Positions 30,857 to 42,504 of a stretch of DNA of 64,000 nucleotides are shown piece after piece (within the stretch, counting starts at the first letter, position 1; each line of letters opens with the position of its first letter). The notes beneath the pieces were generated by a model. That model saw only the letters and a program-made list of their open reading frames with translations. It had not been told where the DNA came from and ran no database searches. Origin of the DNA: Salvia splendens (taxonomy: Eukaryota > Streptophyta > Magnoliopsida > Lamiales > Lamiaceae); assembly GCF_004379255.2 (NCBI RefSeq), contig NC_056052.1, positions 2,604,001-2,668,000 of the forward strand, in the 5' to 3' direction. A program made the position numbers and the translations under genes.

Positions 30857-30864
30857 TATAAATA
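30857..30864 (+). promoter_or_regulatory. TATA box for the Harbinger ORF1
   Basis: TATAAATA lies 98 bp upstream of the ATG at 30962, followed by a CA/CT-rich leader. Position and sequence suit a plant core promoter. Confidence 0.65.
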
Positions 30865-30961
30865 CACCTAATTTATTACATTTCACACACAACTACACAT
30901 CTACTCTTCCTAAACCAACATCAATTCCTCTCCAATTTTCTATTTCAATCTCCTTCACAAA

Positions 30962-32110
30962 ATGTCCGGCGACGGGAATTACGGCGGTGGCGGCTCCGGT
31001 GGGTGGGATCTCAACGCGTTCGGCGATTGGGAGACCATGTACAACACACTAGGTGGTTCCGGGTCGTCGACGCCGGGCACCCAGGGGTCGGCGACGCCGG
31101 GTGGGTACCAACCACCCACTTTCGATGTGGATGCCTACGCTCGACCACCCGGCTCGCGGCTTTCTCAGGGTTTGTCCCAGATTCGGGAGGATATCCCCGT
31201 AGAACCCACCCAGGGAGGAAGCCGAGGCGGTGGAAGCTCTAGGGCTGCGTCTGAGGCACCCGAGGAGGAGGAGGAGGAGGAACTGGAGGATCTGGGCCGG
31301 CATCCGTACAACAACGAAGAAACTAAGGCGGTGTACACCGCCTGGCTCACCGTCTCGTACGATCCCATCGTCGGGAACCAACAAGCCGCCAAGTGCTTCT
31401 GGGAAAAGGTCCGTGATGTCTACCACCAGACTAAGCCGAAAGGGGCTCGGAAGCGCAAATATACAATGCTCCGTGCTCACTTTGGCCGAGTCGACGCACA
31501 GGTCAAAAAATTTTGCGGCATCTACGCGGCCGAAGCGGCGAACTACCAAAGCGGAGCTTCGGGCGCCGACATTCTGAGGGCGGCTTTGCGCGTTTTCTAC
31601 CAGGACACCGGCCTACAGTTCAAATATGTTGATATTTGGCAGCTCGTCAAGGACGAGGAAAGGTGGGCCGGCGGTGTCCGCTCGAGCTCGGGCTCAACCT
31701 CAAAGCGCACGAAGCACACGGCGAGCGGCCGCTACTCGTCTGGTGACACCGGTGAGGCCAGCGAGGGTACACCGCAGGTGTTTGGGGGTACGGGGGATCC
31801 AATGCCCGACGAATACGGGGGATCCAGCCGTGGGCGCCGTCGGTCGCAAGGGACGAAGGCGGCGAAGACGGCTAGAGCGAGGAAGGGCCAAGGCGAATCA
31901 AGCCAGTCGGCCTCGGGATCGGGCTCGCGGGGAGGCTCGGACACACTTATGGTGGCGTACATGACCGCCACAATGGCGAACACTTCCCGCTTCTCGTACG
32001 CCCAATTCACGGCCTGGTGGAACGGAATTGTGTATATGGCATCACAACTTGGCCTTCCGACTCCCCCTCAACCTCGACCGCCTCCGGAGGATGATTCGCC
32101 GGCGGAGTAG
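30962..32110 (+). CDS. Harbinger ORF1: Myb/SANT-like DNA-binding protein
   Basis: The frame is 382 codons with a proper ATG (MSGDGNYGGGGSGG). Residues about 1-110 are Gly/Pro/Glu-rich. Residues about 118-230 form the trihelix-like region: a YNNEETKAVYTAWLTVSYDP helix with VVG/IVGN spacing, then FWEKVRDVYHQ, a basic turn (KGARKRKYTMLRAHFGRV) and FCGIYAAEAA. A Ser/Arg/Lys-rich linker with likely nuclear-localisation character (RGRRRSQGTKAAKTARARK) follows, then a short conserved C-terminal helix. In PIF/Harbinger systems this protein partners the transposase. Related domains have also been annotated on plant proteins such as GST T3-like fusions. The frame is fully open, unlike its relative at 14577-15553. 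No ORF2 lies nearby. Confidence 0.85.
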   Translation: MSGDGNYGGGGSGGWDLNAFGDWETMYNTLGGSGSSTPGTQGSATPGGYQPPTFDVDAYARPPGSRLSQGLSQIREDIPVEPTQGGSRGGGSSRAASEAPEEEEEEELEDLGRHPYNNEETKAVYTAWLTVSYDPIVGNQQAAKCFWEKVRDVYHQTKPKGARKRKYTMLRAHFGRVDAQVKKFCGIYAAEAANYQSGASGADILRAALRVFYQDTGLQFKYVDIWQLVKDEERWAGGVRSSSGSTSKRTKHTASGRYSSGDTGEASEGTPQVFGGTGDPMPDEYGGSSRGRRRSQGTKAAKTARARKGQGESSQSASGSGSRGGSDTLMVAYMTATMANTSRFSYAQFTAWWNGIVYMASQLGLPTPPQPRPPPEDDSPAE

Positions 32111-32451
32111 TTTTTTTATTTTCCCACGTTTAATTGTGTGTTTTTTATTTTGTGTTTTTTATGTTTTTAGGATTTTAATTGTGTGCTTTTTTTTATTTTT
32201 TTAAGTTTAAGTTGAATTTTTTTTAATGTTGTGTGTTTTTTATTAAAGTGTGTTTATTTAAATTGAATTGGGTTGGAAATAAAAAAAATGAAATTGAATG
32301 AATAGTAATTTAAGGAACGGTTAAGGAACGGTTAAGGAACGAAGGGTTGCAGGTTCCGTTCCTTAGTTAAGGAATGGAGTAAAAAAGTACAGTGGGGCCC
32401 TCAAATAGTGGTTTAAGGAACGGTATAGGAACAGCGTTGTGGATGGCCTAA

Positions 32452-35160
32452 TAAAGTGGAACGAATAATTGAAGGAGATAGCTTCTATATATGTAGGTGC
32501 ATAATTTCCTAATTAAATACATGTATTGAAATGAATAAATAAATCAGCAATACTCCCTATTTACGTCCTTAAATTATCGATTTAAGAAATCAAATTAGGG
32601 TTATAACCATTTTAATCATGAATTTCGTCCAAATTCTAGTTATAAGTCTCAACATGTTTGAAAACGAAATATTAATTAAGAATTTAAAATTTTCTCAAGT
32701 GTCTCATACGTATACAAAATGACAAAATGACGTATTTGATGATACTTGAGATAATTTGTGTGATTAAAATTAAGAAAAAAAAAATTTTAAAAAGAAAAAA
32801 AAACTTATTCTAATTAAACAATATCGAACATCCTAACTATATCATTTTATAGAAATTGAGAAAATTTATAATTTTGGGATTTAATATTGTGTTTTCAAAC
32901 CTAGGGGACGTGCATCCTATCTCCGGGTATGATTGTCTACGAGTATTGTATTTATTGTTTTTATTTCTATTTTTTTGTTTTCGCTTTATTGAGATGCTAT
33001 CGGCTATTTTGTTAAACTTATAGTCTCTATATTTGGTAATTTGAATATTTAAATTTTTAAAGTAAACTTTTTATATAAAAAAATTGTGAACTTTGAGATT
33101 TTATAACCTAAATAACGACCTAGGTGATGTTGTAAAATTAGGGTAAAAAAGGAGTAGTATAATTAATTCATCGGTTACTAGAATAACCGGATCAATTAGT
33201 ATGAACCAAGTGTGTAATAATCTTCAAATTGAAAAATTAAATAGATAACAAAAAGTGAGTTTGGTCGGCTCTCCCTCAAACTTTGGAAATTTATTTTGGG
33301 AAAAATAAAAGAAATATAAAAGATTGACAGCCCACTGACTCTGCAACCCTGGATGGGCTACACACCTAATAAAGAAAGATTGGCCATGCCACTATCAATT
33401 CTACAAATTCAACAATTTTTAATCTATGAATCCACTCATATAGGAGTATATTTTAATTTGAAGTTTTAGTAGGAGTATTTGGAAACATACGAAGCACACA
33501 TATTATATGGGATTCAAAACAATAGAGTGACCCATTTTCCATTCTAATTATATATTCACATTTGAGTTTAATTTGCATTTAGCATGGCTTTTAAGAAATA
33601 TAAAAAAAAATAAAAAATTGGTGAAATACAAATACCATTTTTATAAAAATATTAAATTTAAATACAATGTGAATAAGATGCATTAAAGGTCATTTATCAA
33701 AAATAAGCATTTTATCACACATGTCTACATATTTTTGACTAAGTAGGACACACTACACGCTATTTCGTGATGGAATTATTGACAGGAAAGAAAAGTTAGA
33801 CTGTCCATAACGATATGAGGGCCAGTCCGGGATCGGTTGGGGGAGGGATGCATTACATGGGTGGTGGGACGTACAAGATGCCTGGCTGAAGGGAAAACGA
33901 GTCAGACGGCTTGCCATTTTTTTCCCTAATTTTTTTATAATATACACTATTTATCTTGTGAGTAAAAGCAAAATACTATTTTTAGTCTAATAAACATAGT
34001 TTCTTAAAAAATAATTTATTTTACATAGTTTCTTAAAAATGAATAAAGGTTTTTTTACCACATTGCCATATTCCACCATACTAAAATATTAAAATTACAT
34101 TATTTTTATATGTTTAATCTATTTTTATCACTAAAATTCAATCTTTTTTCTAATTAGCAATGGACTGAATAATTCTTTTCCCCCAATTCTAAAAATCGAT
34201 CTCTCAAAATATTAGTGTGTGATTTAAATTTTGTCAATTATTGGTGCTACCAAAAATATACCATAAATATGTGTATGTAAAAGTACATAAGTCGGTTCTA
34301 TTTATGTATAGTCAATTGTATAACGATTACCAATGCCAATTGCCGACCTTACTAGTGAAAGCTAGAACAAAAAGACAACAGTCAACTAAACTGTGTGTTC
34401 AAATTTTTATTAAAGAAATAATTTAGCTCAAAATTATTGAGATGACTAGTCAAAAGTTGAAAAGAGAGAGAGAGTGAAGTTCAATACTTTGATCAAATGA
34501 ATAATAGGTAAAATTTACTTACATATTATCATGTGAGCTTTTATTTCACCCCATTGTATGTTTGTGGATTATTGAAAAAATAATTCACTCGAAAGTATAT
34601 CTAAATTTCAATAGTCAAATAGGAGTACTATATATGAGCCGTAGAAAAATATAACTTACTCGAAAATATTTCTGAGCTTCTACCCTGTAAGATTCACCCT
34701 AATATTGGCGAATAAAACAAATAAATATTAACATTGTTATTAAGAGAAAATTAGAACCGCCTTTCATGAATTATTTACCGTTGCAATCATTGCATTATCA
34801 GATTCAATAAATCGACCAAGATATAAATTCAATATTCTCAAAAATGGGGAGATTTTGAAAAACTATTACTATAAAAGATTCCTAAACATTTATGAATTTA
34901 ACATATCTTGTTTGACTTAATTTGATTCGACATTACTCTCATCCTAATAACAAGGTAAAATTAACATGAATAATTCATAACACAAAAATAACATCCATAA
35001 AAACACCTTTATGTACTATCAAATTCATAAGCAAAGTAAATATAATTAAGTTTGACAAAATTGTGATTAATCAAATCAATCGCATTCGAAATCAGAATTA
35101 TATTTTCAAAATTAAAAAATGTTTGCTAATATACGTTTCGTTCAATAACTACTCTTTTCA
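32452..35160. other. AT-rich intergenic DNA
   Basis: I see no gene. A GC-richer patch at about 33790-33910 has no recognisable product and no ends that would define an element. The right part is distal promoter of the FLZ gene. Confidence 0.5.
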
Positions 35161-35161
35161 T

Positions 35162-35239
35162 AGCCAATCAGCGCAAAAAAAAACAAAAAAACAAATGACA
35201 ATATAAATCGATTAAAAATAGAAACTGATGATGACGTGG
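35162..35239 (+). promoter_or_regulatory. core promoter region of the FLZ gene
   Basis: A CCAAT box (AGCCAATCAG, about 35162-35171), a TATA-like ATATAAAT (about 35201-35208) and TGACGTGG (35232-35239, a TGACG/ACGTGG bZIP-type site) stand in order within 80 bp. Transcription would start near 35235-35245. ACGTGG cores can mediate ABA or stress responses; that role is inference here. Confidence 0.5.
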
Positions 35240-35322
35240 ACATCTAGAAAAATGTGCAACACATCCAACGGCCACGATTCACTCCAACCATCTCTTTATC
35301 TCTCCCCCCAAAAACTCCCACC

Positions 35323-35346
35323 CACACACACACACACACACACACA
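35323..35346. repeat. (CA)n microsatellite in the FLZ 5' UTR
   Basis: About twelve CA dinucleotides lie in the predicted leader, 40 bp before the ATG. Confidence 0.9.
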
Positions 35347-35387
35347 AACGCACGCACAAAGTGTGATAGAATTCCGATCGAAAATTG

Positions 35388-36556
35388 ATGTTGGGGAAGC
35401 GTAGCCGCCCTACTTTCGCGAGAACCAGCAGCATGTCTCGATTCACCGTCGACGTCGCTACCACGGATGCGCCGCCGCCTCCTCCGATCGGCGGCGAATT
35501 CTATCACATGCTGTCGCCGCGACACGTCAGGAGGACTTTTTCCGGCAGTTTGAGTGAGGAGACGCCGGATTTTCTCAGGAGCTGCGGTCTCTGCAACCGC
35601 AGTTTGGCGCCCGGTCGCGATATCTATATGTATAGGTAATTCCTCCGTCTTCTCTCCTTTTTCACTACTCCACCACCACCATTCCGCCGCCGCTGCCGTC
35701 GTCGTAAAAAATCACCGGAAATAGCGGAAATTGCTTCGTAACTTACTTTTTAAATTTGCTAATTTTCAAGTTTTATTAGCACTTGTTTATGTGACTCAAC
35801 AAATGAAAGATATTTAATAAAAAAATACTCCTGAAATCAATAATTTAATTATGTTTTTATCAAATTTTATTGGTTTATTAATGATCAAATGAATTCCTTT
35901 CACATAAAGTAGCTTATTCTCTAATTTAATACTATCCATACATTTTTTATGATCGATATTGTTGTCAATTGTTAGTAATATTAGTAATGTTTATAAATTA
36001 TAAACTCACTTTATATGGAAATATTCTCTTGATTACGTGAATGATATGTTCTTGTGAATTATTGAGTAATCTTAGATAAGATCTATCTCTTTGAAGCATC
36101 ACAAAACCAATCTCTAGTTATAAATGGTCTCATAAATTATGTTGGTCGAATAATAGAAGAATGTATCATGTTATAATAGTACATAATACATGCTACCATC
36201 GTCGACAAAAAATAGCCTTCGATAGAGACTAATTTTGGTTGATATATGTAACACATTTATTATAATTTTGGTCATGAATATTAATTCAAATAAGGACTAT
36301 GATGAGAATCCCCTGTTTCACATGCATCAATTATTGGTTCCATAGCTTAATAAATCATCACTAATTATTGGTCAATTTCAATTAATTGGTCCATGATTAT
36401 AGGGGTGACACAGCATTCTGTAGCTTGGAGTGTAGAGAGCAGCAAATGAACCAAGACGAAAGCAAAGAGAGGCGTGCCGCGGCTAAGGGTGGCGAAATCC
36501 ACCACCCCGAGCAGGCTGCCACTGCCGTGGAAGCGGAGACTGTGGCGGCAGCCTAA
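35388..36556 (+). CDS. FCS-like zinc finger (FLZ, DUF581) protein, two exons
   Basis: FLZ proteins are small plant adaptors that bind SnRK1 kinase subunits through their zinc finger. Exon 1 is 35388-35635 and exon 2 is 36403-36556, with a GT-AG intron of 767 nt that splits the Arg codon just before GDTAFCS. The joined frame encodes 133 residues. The FLZ domain occupies residues about 65-98: CGLCNRSLAPGRDIYMYR, then GDTAFCSLECREQQM, which gives the C-x2-C and FCS-x2-C pattern. The N-terminus is basic and Ser/Pro-rich; the C-terminus after the finger is Glu/Ala-rich. The start is the ATG at 35388 (MLGKRSRPTF); the preceding TTG is not needed. The intron sits at the position typical of the family. 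No lesion is seen. Confidence 0.92.
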
Positions 36557-38620
36557 AAAAATATATGAAGCTGATCTATCTAAGTTTCTAATATAATAGT
36601 ATGTGGTTTTTGTGTTTAGGTGTATATTTTGCATGGATGGAATATTAGGTCCCTAGTCGTATTAATGGTGCGTTGTGTTTAAGTAGATATATGGTTGCAA
36701 AAAAGTGTAAGGATGTTGGTAAAGAGTGAACTAATCTAATTATGTTTTCGACATTCTCGTTTTCGCTTCGTCCACTACTGTTCGCGCATATGCTTCTTTC
36801 TAAGGGGGAAGGAATCAAGGAACGCGCAAGCATCTTGTATAACGGAAAAAAAAGTTGGCGGCTCCTTCGTATCGGCAATAAGACTGAAAAAGTATCTAGC
36901 ACAGTGGTGGAATGGAAATTTGGTACAAACATCAAAATTGTCAATTAATTTCTTATAAAAGCACAAGAACAAAATAAGTGTAGATTGGGGATGATGGAAT
37001 GTGCCATATACATTGAACTTGCCCCAACAAAGCTTGGTAGCTTCCATTTTTAGTTCTTTGTTGGATGAAAAATGGAAGTGAATCCGTTTAGATTGGAGCT
37101 GAGCTGTCGAATTGTTGAGTCTCCGACAACTCTAATAGCCGAATAGAGTTTTCCTGTGTTCGTGGGCTAGAGGGGCGTTGATCGATCACCCGACCCCACT
37201 CGGATCAACAATTGCTAACCTTTCAAACGTATAAAATAGGGATTTATATGATTGGCGTGTAACCTTATAAATTATAAATAATTGCAATTAGTGGTCATTG
37301 TCGTATGGAACTTTTTTGGCTTAAAATTTGGGCAACAAATCAGTACTATAACCGTCAACTTCTCTTTATCTCACGCAATTTCATAATTAAATGAGATTGC
37401 GGGTTAAGTTAAGAGTGCTTAACGATTTTCTTCTTTTAACAAAATAATAAATGCAAATTAAACAAGAATTTTAAACAATAGTATAACAATGTCAGACACC
37501 ACAAATTCCTTCACCATTGCTACACGCAACTACACTTCAATTTCGGAAGTGTAAGAGACTCCACAAGAGAAGAAAAAAATAAAATAAAATCAGTTCTAAG
37601 GTTTTATTGGGTGATTTACTATTTTTTACGATATTATACGGGAACGAGTCATCCAAGAGAAGGTCTTCTATGCGCGCCAACCCATACACGCACCACAAAA
37701 ATTATGCATATAATAAATACTTAGTCCGTTTTTTAAATTCATAACTTTTCAGATCGTCACTCTACCGACTAGTAATTTTTAAACGAATTACTCTCTCCGC
37801 CCTTCCTCTCATATTTTTGGTCATAAATGAAGATTCTTTGAGAAAACTATTTAGGGGGACAATACTAGTCCTATTGACATTGAATTCCATGTTTCGAAAT
37901 TTCATCACAACTTCAAAGCACAAGATTTCATTATGTCCACTCATCCCATCTTTAGGTATTTTCCTATATTAATAAATCGGCAATTGAAAAACATTTGTTG
38001 TAATCTTAAAATCACGCTCACATATAATACAAATAATTCCACTAATGTAGATTGACATTCCTAAAATGCATAGAAATAAACTTTAAAATGTAGAACTCAA
38101 GTAAAAACTACTACAAGTATTTAAAAAGCACTCAAACAAAAATTAGCATGTGTGTGATCGATGGGCTTCAGTTATGGGCCTGGCGCATAACGGGCCATGG
38201 GAAATTGTTATTCTCTCTTCTCTTAAAAATCAAAATATAGGTGTCCCTAATTTTCTAATTGATTCACAGTGATTAATGTTTGAAGCCATAAATTTAAAAT
38301 TCGAGACCATATTGTAATTTTTTAAGACTGCTTTTTGTGAATGGGGGGAGCATAATTTATTTATATTATTGTGATTTACAATCTTACTGCACATTGAAAC
38401 AGTGTTCATCAAAAGTAACGATTTTGGATTCACATGAGATAAAAAAAAGGAACTCAAAAAGTGATTGGTAAAATAGTGAGTATAGTTGTTAATTACTAAC
38501 TTTTTATACTAGCTAGTTGACTCCAAGAACAAAATTTCCAATGACTCCAAATGGCATGATGACATTATGCCATTATCAAACCTAGTTTTTATCACCAAAA
38601 AAATCTAATCAATCTTCTTG
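36557..38620. other. 3' flank of FLZ and AT-rich intergenic DNA
   Basis: No further gene is supported. Overlapping frames on both strands at 36645-37047 lack similarity, splice logic or promoters. A TGGGCC-rich spot near 38165-38200 resembles plant promoter motifs but has no clear gene attached. Confidence 0.5.
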
Positions 38621-38626
38621 CCTAAG

Positions 38627-38636
38627 TATATAAATA
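38627..38636 (+). promoter_or_regulatory. TATA box before the small ORF
   Basis: TATATAAATA lies 44-53 bp upstream of the ATG at 38680, followed by a CT-rich leader. Confidence 0.5.
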
Positions 38637-38679
38637 TTGACAACTTCTCTCTCCAAAATATTATTTTTTTGCTATCAAA

Positions 38680-38868
38680 ATGTGCTTCGATTTGCCATTC
38701 AAAATGAGGAAGGGAAGATTTGTATATGTGAGGAAAAGGGATGGTGAAGATAGTGAAGAAATAGGGCTATTGGAGAAGGAGATTGAAAAGTGGAACAAGA
38801 AAAAACAAGTAGGAGTCACTCAAGGAGAAGGTGGTAATCATGATTTGTATCCCTCCAACCACAAATAA
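38680..38868 (+). CDS. possible small gene, 62-residue basic/acidic peptide
   Basis: The single-exon frame begins MCFDLPFKMRKGRFVYVRKR, continues with an acidic helix-like part (EDSEEIGLLEKEIEKWNKKK) and ends with NHDLYPSNHK and TAA. It has a near-ideal TATA box at the right distance and a CT-rich leader, and its GC content rises relative to its surroundings. There is no signal peptide or membrane segment. I do not recognise a family. It could be a lineage-specific small protein or a chance frame. Confidence 0.4.
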   Translation: MCFDLPFKMRKGRFVYVRKRDGEDSEEIGLLEKEIEKWNKKKQVGVTQGEGGNHDLYPSNHK

Positions 38869-39368
38869 TTTTTGTTATTTGGTGATGTATGTCATAGTGT
38901 TTTAGTATTGGAAAGTGAACAAAGTATTTCCAATTTCATAGGTGATTGGATACTTATAAATCATTTTCTTTTTAAGTACTAAATGTTATACTAGTTATGG
39001 ATGTGATCTAATGTTAGTTTTTATGAAAATGATCTCAAATTTTGCTTCATAAACAAAACATCTATATAGCCGGGGGCAACTGCAAGTTCAGAAAATGAAA
39101 GTCATGGGTTGAAAACAGTGAAAGTTGATGTCCCATCAACTTAGTTTAGGAAGAAGCAAGATAAAATAAGTTATAGAAGTGAGAGTCATAAAAAAAAGCA
39201 AATTAAAGTAAGTTATAGAAGGTCATTGCTGGCTCGCCGTTTCACCAACTGCCGTCTAGATTTCAAAATTGGAAGGTTTTTTTTCCTCTTTTTGTTGTTG
39301 TCTTTCCTTCCTCTTTACCTTTGTCTCCTCGTGTTGTCACTCTTTCACAAATAAATGGATAGGGCTAA

Positions 39369-39801
39369 GAGCATCCGCAATGGCGGATGTCCCGGCGGAT
39401 ATCGGACCGGCATGCCGGGCATCCGCGCGGGACGTCCGCCATTGGGTCGGAAGAGGCGGACGCGGACGTCCCCGGCGGATGTGAGGTATCCGCGGCCTTC
39501 CGGCGACGTCCATCCCGCTATTGCGGTGCCACGACCGACGTCCCGTGGACGTCCCGATTTTTGATTTTTTTTAACTATGTATTTTTTAAAAATAATCATG
39601 TATGTTTTTTACTATATAAATAAAATCGATGCATTTTCCCCGTGTTCGTGTCGAAATTTTAATTCCGTAAATTGCATATTTGTGAATTTGTGAATTTTTA
39701 TTATTATGAATGTCCGCTATTGTGCAGTGGGATGTCCTTATGACGTGGTAGGAGGTGTTTTTTTGGTGTCCGCCGGACATCCATACCCATTGTAGAGGCT
39801 C
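39369..39801. mobile_element. Harbinger-like MITE (about 433 bp)
   Basis: The left end GAGCATCCGCAATGGCGGAT matches the ends of the element at 14208. The right end in reverse complement is GAGCCTCTACAATGGGTATG, an imperfect partner. TAA precedes the left end (39366-39368) but GTG follows the right end, so the right target copy or terminal base has changed. The interior is GC-rich near the left end (repeated GGATGTCC/GGACGTCC) and AT-rich elsewhere, with no coding capacity. Confidence 0.6.
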
Positions 39802-40345
39802 GTGTGAACAAAATAATACATTACGCAAAAGCCCAACATCGGTCTTAATATCATCAAGCCCAATATTAATTAAATAAACATAAATATTTTTTGTCACGCT
39901 CTTTCTATAGTGATAAAACATAAAATTTCTTTTGTGATTACAACATTACATTGTAAATTCGAAGCCATTAACTATTCCAATTCTTTTTGTAGTATAATAG
40001 ATTTTATAATAGATTTACATAGTCCAACAAACTAAAGCCCAAATAGTTCAGCTAGATTGGATAAGAAAACCCGAATATAAATTCTAAGCCCAGACCGGCC
40101 CATTAAAATGGAATTGAGAATTAAAATAGGATCAAGAACAAATAATAACAACTAACCAAACTTACTAAGAAACAACGAAATGTCTCCATATTTTTTTCCT
40201 TCCTTATTCCTATCAATTCATGAATTTGTCCATATATGATATATTCTTATTTCTCACGAGAGAAGTATATTCTCATTTGATCCATTGTCCACGTTAGAAA
40301 TTCCAAAACTTTATAACAACAAAAATTTTATCTATTATATATAGG
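39802..40345. other. AT-rich intergenic DNA
   Basis: No gene or defined repeat is seen between the Harbinger-like MITE and the hAT derivative. Confidence 0.5.
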
Positions 40346-40353
40346 ATTAGGAC

Positions 40354-40819
40354 CAGGGCCGTCCGACAAAATCAGAGGCCCTGTGCAAAAATCTAAAATG
40401 AGGCCTACCACTATAGAAAAAAAAGACAATGCATTTTAAAGCTATATGATAATTAAAGAAATATACCATTTCGAACCTCGATTGCATAGTCTTTACTTGA
40501 ACAACATCATTCTTTTGGTGTTCTTTGAAATGAAATCTTCGACGATGTTCTCATATGCAATCTTCTCCAGCATCTCACTCTCGAGTGCGATTATGGCCAA
40601 ATCATTCAGTCTATCTTGTGTCATTGTAGAACGCAAATATGACTTCAAAAAATAGTCACGGTGCTAGAAAAAGGCCTGGGCGTTGCTATACAAGAGAAAT
40701 AGCTTTGTTGGGCTGAAAAAATAGGAATACATGTATATGGGCTGAAATATTTCAGAAGCCCCTGAAAATTGGGGGCCCTGTGCGGCCGCACAGGCCGCAC
40801 GGGCCAAGGGACGGGCCTG
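40354..40819. mobile_element. hAT deletion derivative (466 bp), TSD ATTAGGAC
   Basis: The left end is CAGGGCCGTCCGAC and the right end in reverse complement is CAGGCCCGTCCCTTGG. A perfect 8-bp duplication ATTAGGAC lies on each side (40346-40353 and 40820-40827). Eight-base TSDs and CAGGG ends define hAT elements. It retains a short piece of transposase. Confidence 0.9.
40497..40655 (-). pseudogene. C-terminal fragment of a hAT transposase
   Basis: Read on the minus strand, the frame includes LRSTMTQDRLNDLAIIALE followed by an acidic stretch and NIVEDFISKN. This matches the end of the hAT dimerisation region (the LRS-M-Q-RLN-LA-L pattern) in transposases of the plant TTF-type zinc-finger group. 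The DDE core is absent, so it is a remnant from the parent element. Confidence 0.7.
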
Positions 40820-40904
40820 ATTAGGACGAATCAAATAACTATTCATTTTCTCAAATATACAACAAAATTTTCGGTGAAGTTATACCTCAATTAAAAACCA
40901 AAAA

Positions 40905-41026
40905 GAGGTCACGGGTTCAAACCCCGCCACCCGCTGGGAGACTTTCGGCCTTAATCCGCAAGCCCGGTCCAGCAGGATTAGTCGGATTCCGCCAAAAGGC
41001 GGATTCGGTACCCCTGTGGTTAAACT
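40905..41026 (+). mobile_element. tRNA-derived SINE remnant
   Basis: A pol III B-box-like GGTTCAAACCC occurs at 40914-40924, followed by the tail CGCCACCCGCTGGGAG...CGGATTCGGTACCCCTGTGG and a short A-rich end. No A box or full cloverleaf is present, so it is probably 5'-truncated. TSDs are unclear in A-rich DNA. Confidence 0.5.
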
Positions 41027-41029
41027 AAA

Positions 41030-41785
41030 ATAAAAAAACAAAAAAATTGTCAACCAAATATTATATTGATGCCTTTTAATCTATAACTCTCAATGCCAAA
41101 TTAATTATTTCTCATTTTTAATTCATATATTATATGATATCATAAACTGCATATTTGTGTTACTGAAAAGTCAAATTAAATACCATAAATCTATATAAGG
41201 AAGTTACATAGTATTTTGCATGGTTTAATTAATTAGCTACGTTAATAGTGATGGCTCATTATTGACTCACATTATGATAAGACCAAGACTAAGGCGAAGT
41301 CATTCTTAATATGGAAAAAGAAATCTCATTTTCCTTAATTAATACTCACTCTCTTTCTAAAAAATATAGTTCTTCTATAAAATTAGTATACTTCTATTTT
41401 TTGAAATTTTTTTTGTCACACATTACACTACTATCTATAATTAACACTACTTAAACTATTTAATCTCTATATCTCTCATACTTTATTAATTTTATATTTA
41501 AATTCATGTCTTCCTCAAAATCTATATAAACATATACACCATATATACCATATCAGAACCAAGTTTTAGTTTATACCATATCAGAACCAAGTTTTAGTTT
41601 ACTTTCACTTCAACTTTTGATTCTATTTGAATTACTCTAATGCAAGAAATCAGATAATTAATCATGTACACAATTACAAGAAATAAAGTAAACTAAATAT
41701 TTTAAGCTTGGATTAGCTTTGTTCAATCGAATTATGCATGTGACACCTACATAGTACTTAACGTGAAGGAAACCTTCGTGTATTT
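41030..41785. other. AT-rich intergenic DNA
   Basis: No gene is visible. A 30-bp direct duplication (ACCATATCAGAACCAAGTTT and following bases) occurs at about 41548-41605. Confidence 0.5.
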
Positions 41786-42329
41786 CCGATTGTTGGATTC
41801 GTGCTTGATCAAACGACTTTGACTAATAATAAATGTTATAAGACATTTAATTTTGTGAAATTAAATGCAATAGTTTCGATCTACGTTCCGAGTAGATGAC
41901 CGTAGTATATTCATTTTCTCAAATCCGATTCCCGGTGATAAAGCTAGACATGAGCTATGAGAAAAACTAATGGATTAATTAACTGAATGTTAATTATCTC
42001 ACATCGGGGATGATAAATTTCTTATTTAATAAGATAATTATTATGTGTAATAATTATCGTGGAATCAGATGGGTGACAGAGCCCACACGCGCGAGCACGC
42101 GCGCGCGCCGCCGCTCGCCCGCGAGCCACGAGCCGCGCACCGTGCCCCATGTACCGGGCACCGTGTGCCTTGTGCCTTGGATCTTGGATCTTGGCAATTG
42201 GTCTTTGGGCTGCTCTTTAGAGCTGGTCGTTGAGCGTGGTTCAAGCCCTGTTTGTTCTTTTTAGACCACCTCAAACTCCACGCTATCCCCGACGGATCCC
42301 GACTCATGGTGGTCCTGGTCCACGTCATG

Positions 42330-42424
42330 TCCCCGCTGGATCCCGACGCATAACGGGAGACAAAAGGTCCCCGCTGGACCCCGACGCATAACAGGAGACA
42401 AAAGGTCCCCGATGGACCCCGACG
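42330..42424. repeat. 38-bp tandem repeat, 2.5 copies
   Basis: Units start TCCCCGCTGGAYCCCGACGC and end GGAGACAAAAGG, at 42330, 42368 and 42406. GC-rich DNA (42080-42150) lies just before. Confidence 0.85.
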
Positions 42425-42504
42425 GTCCATGGTGTATCCCGTCGTGTAGTGTGTCCAGATGCGTCGTGTCTCTTCAGCTCCCAATGGCTAGTGCACCAGT
42501 CAGT

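Larger units (their letters stand above)
30504..32448 (+). mobile_element. PIF/Harbinger-type element carrying an intact ORF1 only (1,945 bp)
   Basis: The left end is GGGCACCCGCAACGCGTG and the right end in reverse complement is GGCCATCCACAACGCTG, flanked by TAA on both sides (30501-30503 and 32449-32451). GC-rich sub-terminal DNA at the left (30510-30730) contains many inverted copies of GGAACG/CGTTCC, mirrored by GGAACG words at 32310-32430. There is one ORF on the plus strand and no transposase. Confidence 0.85.

Noticed and set aside
36645..37047. Overlapping frames after the FLZ gene
   Set aside because: No similarity, no start context and no splice logic; probably 3' flank.
40905..40930. 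Possible tRNA gene
   Set aside because: Only a B-box-like T-arm is present; there is no acceptor stem, anticodon arm or A box. It fits a SINE remnant better.
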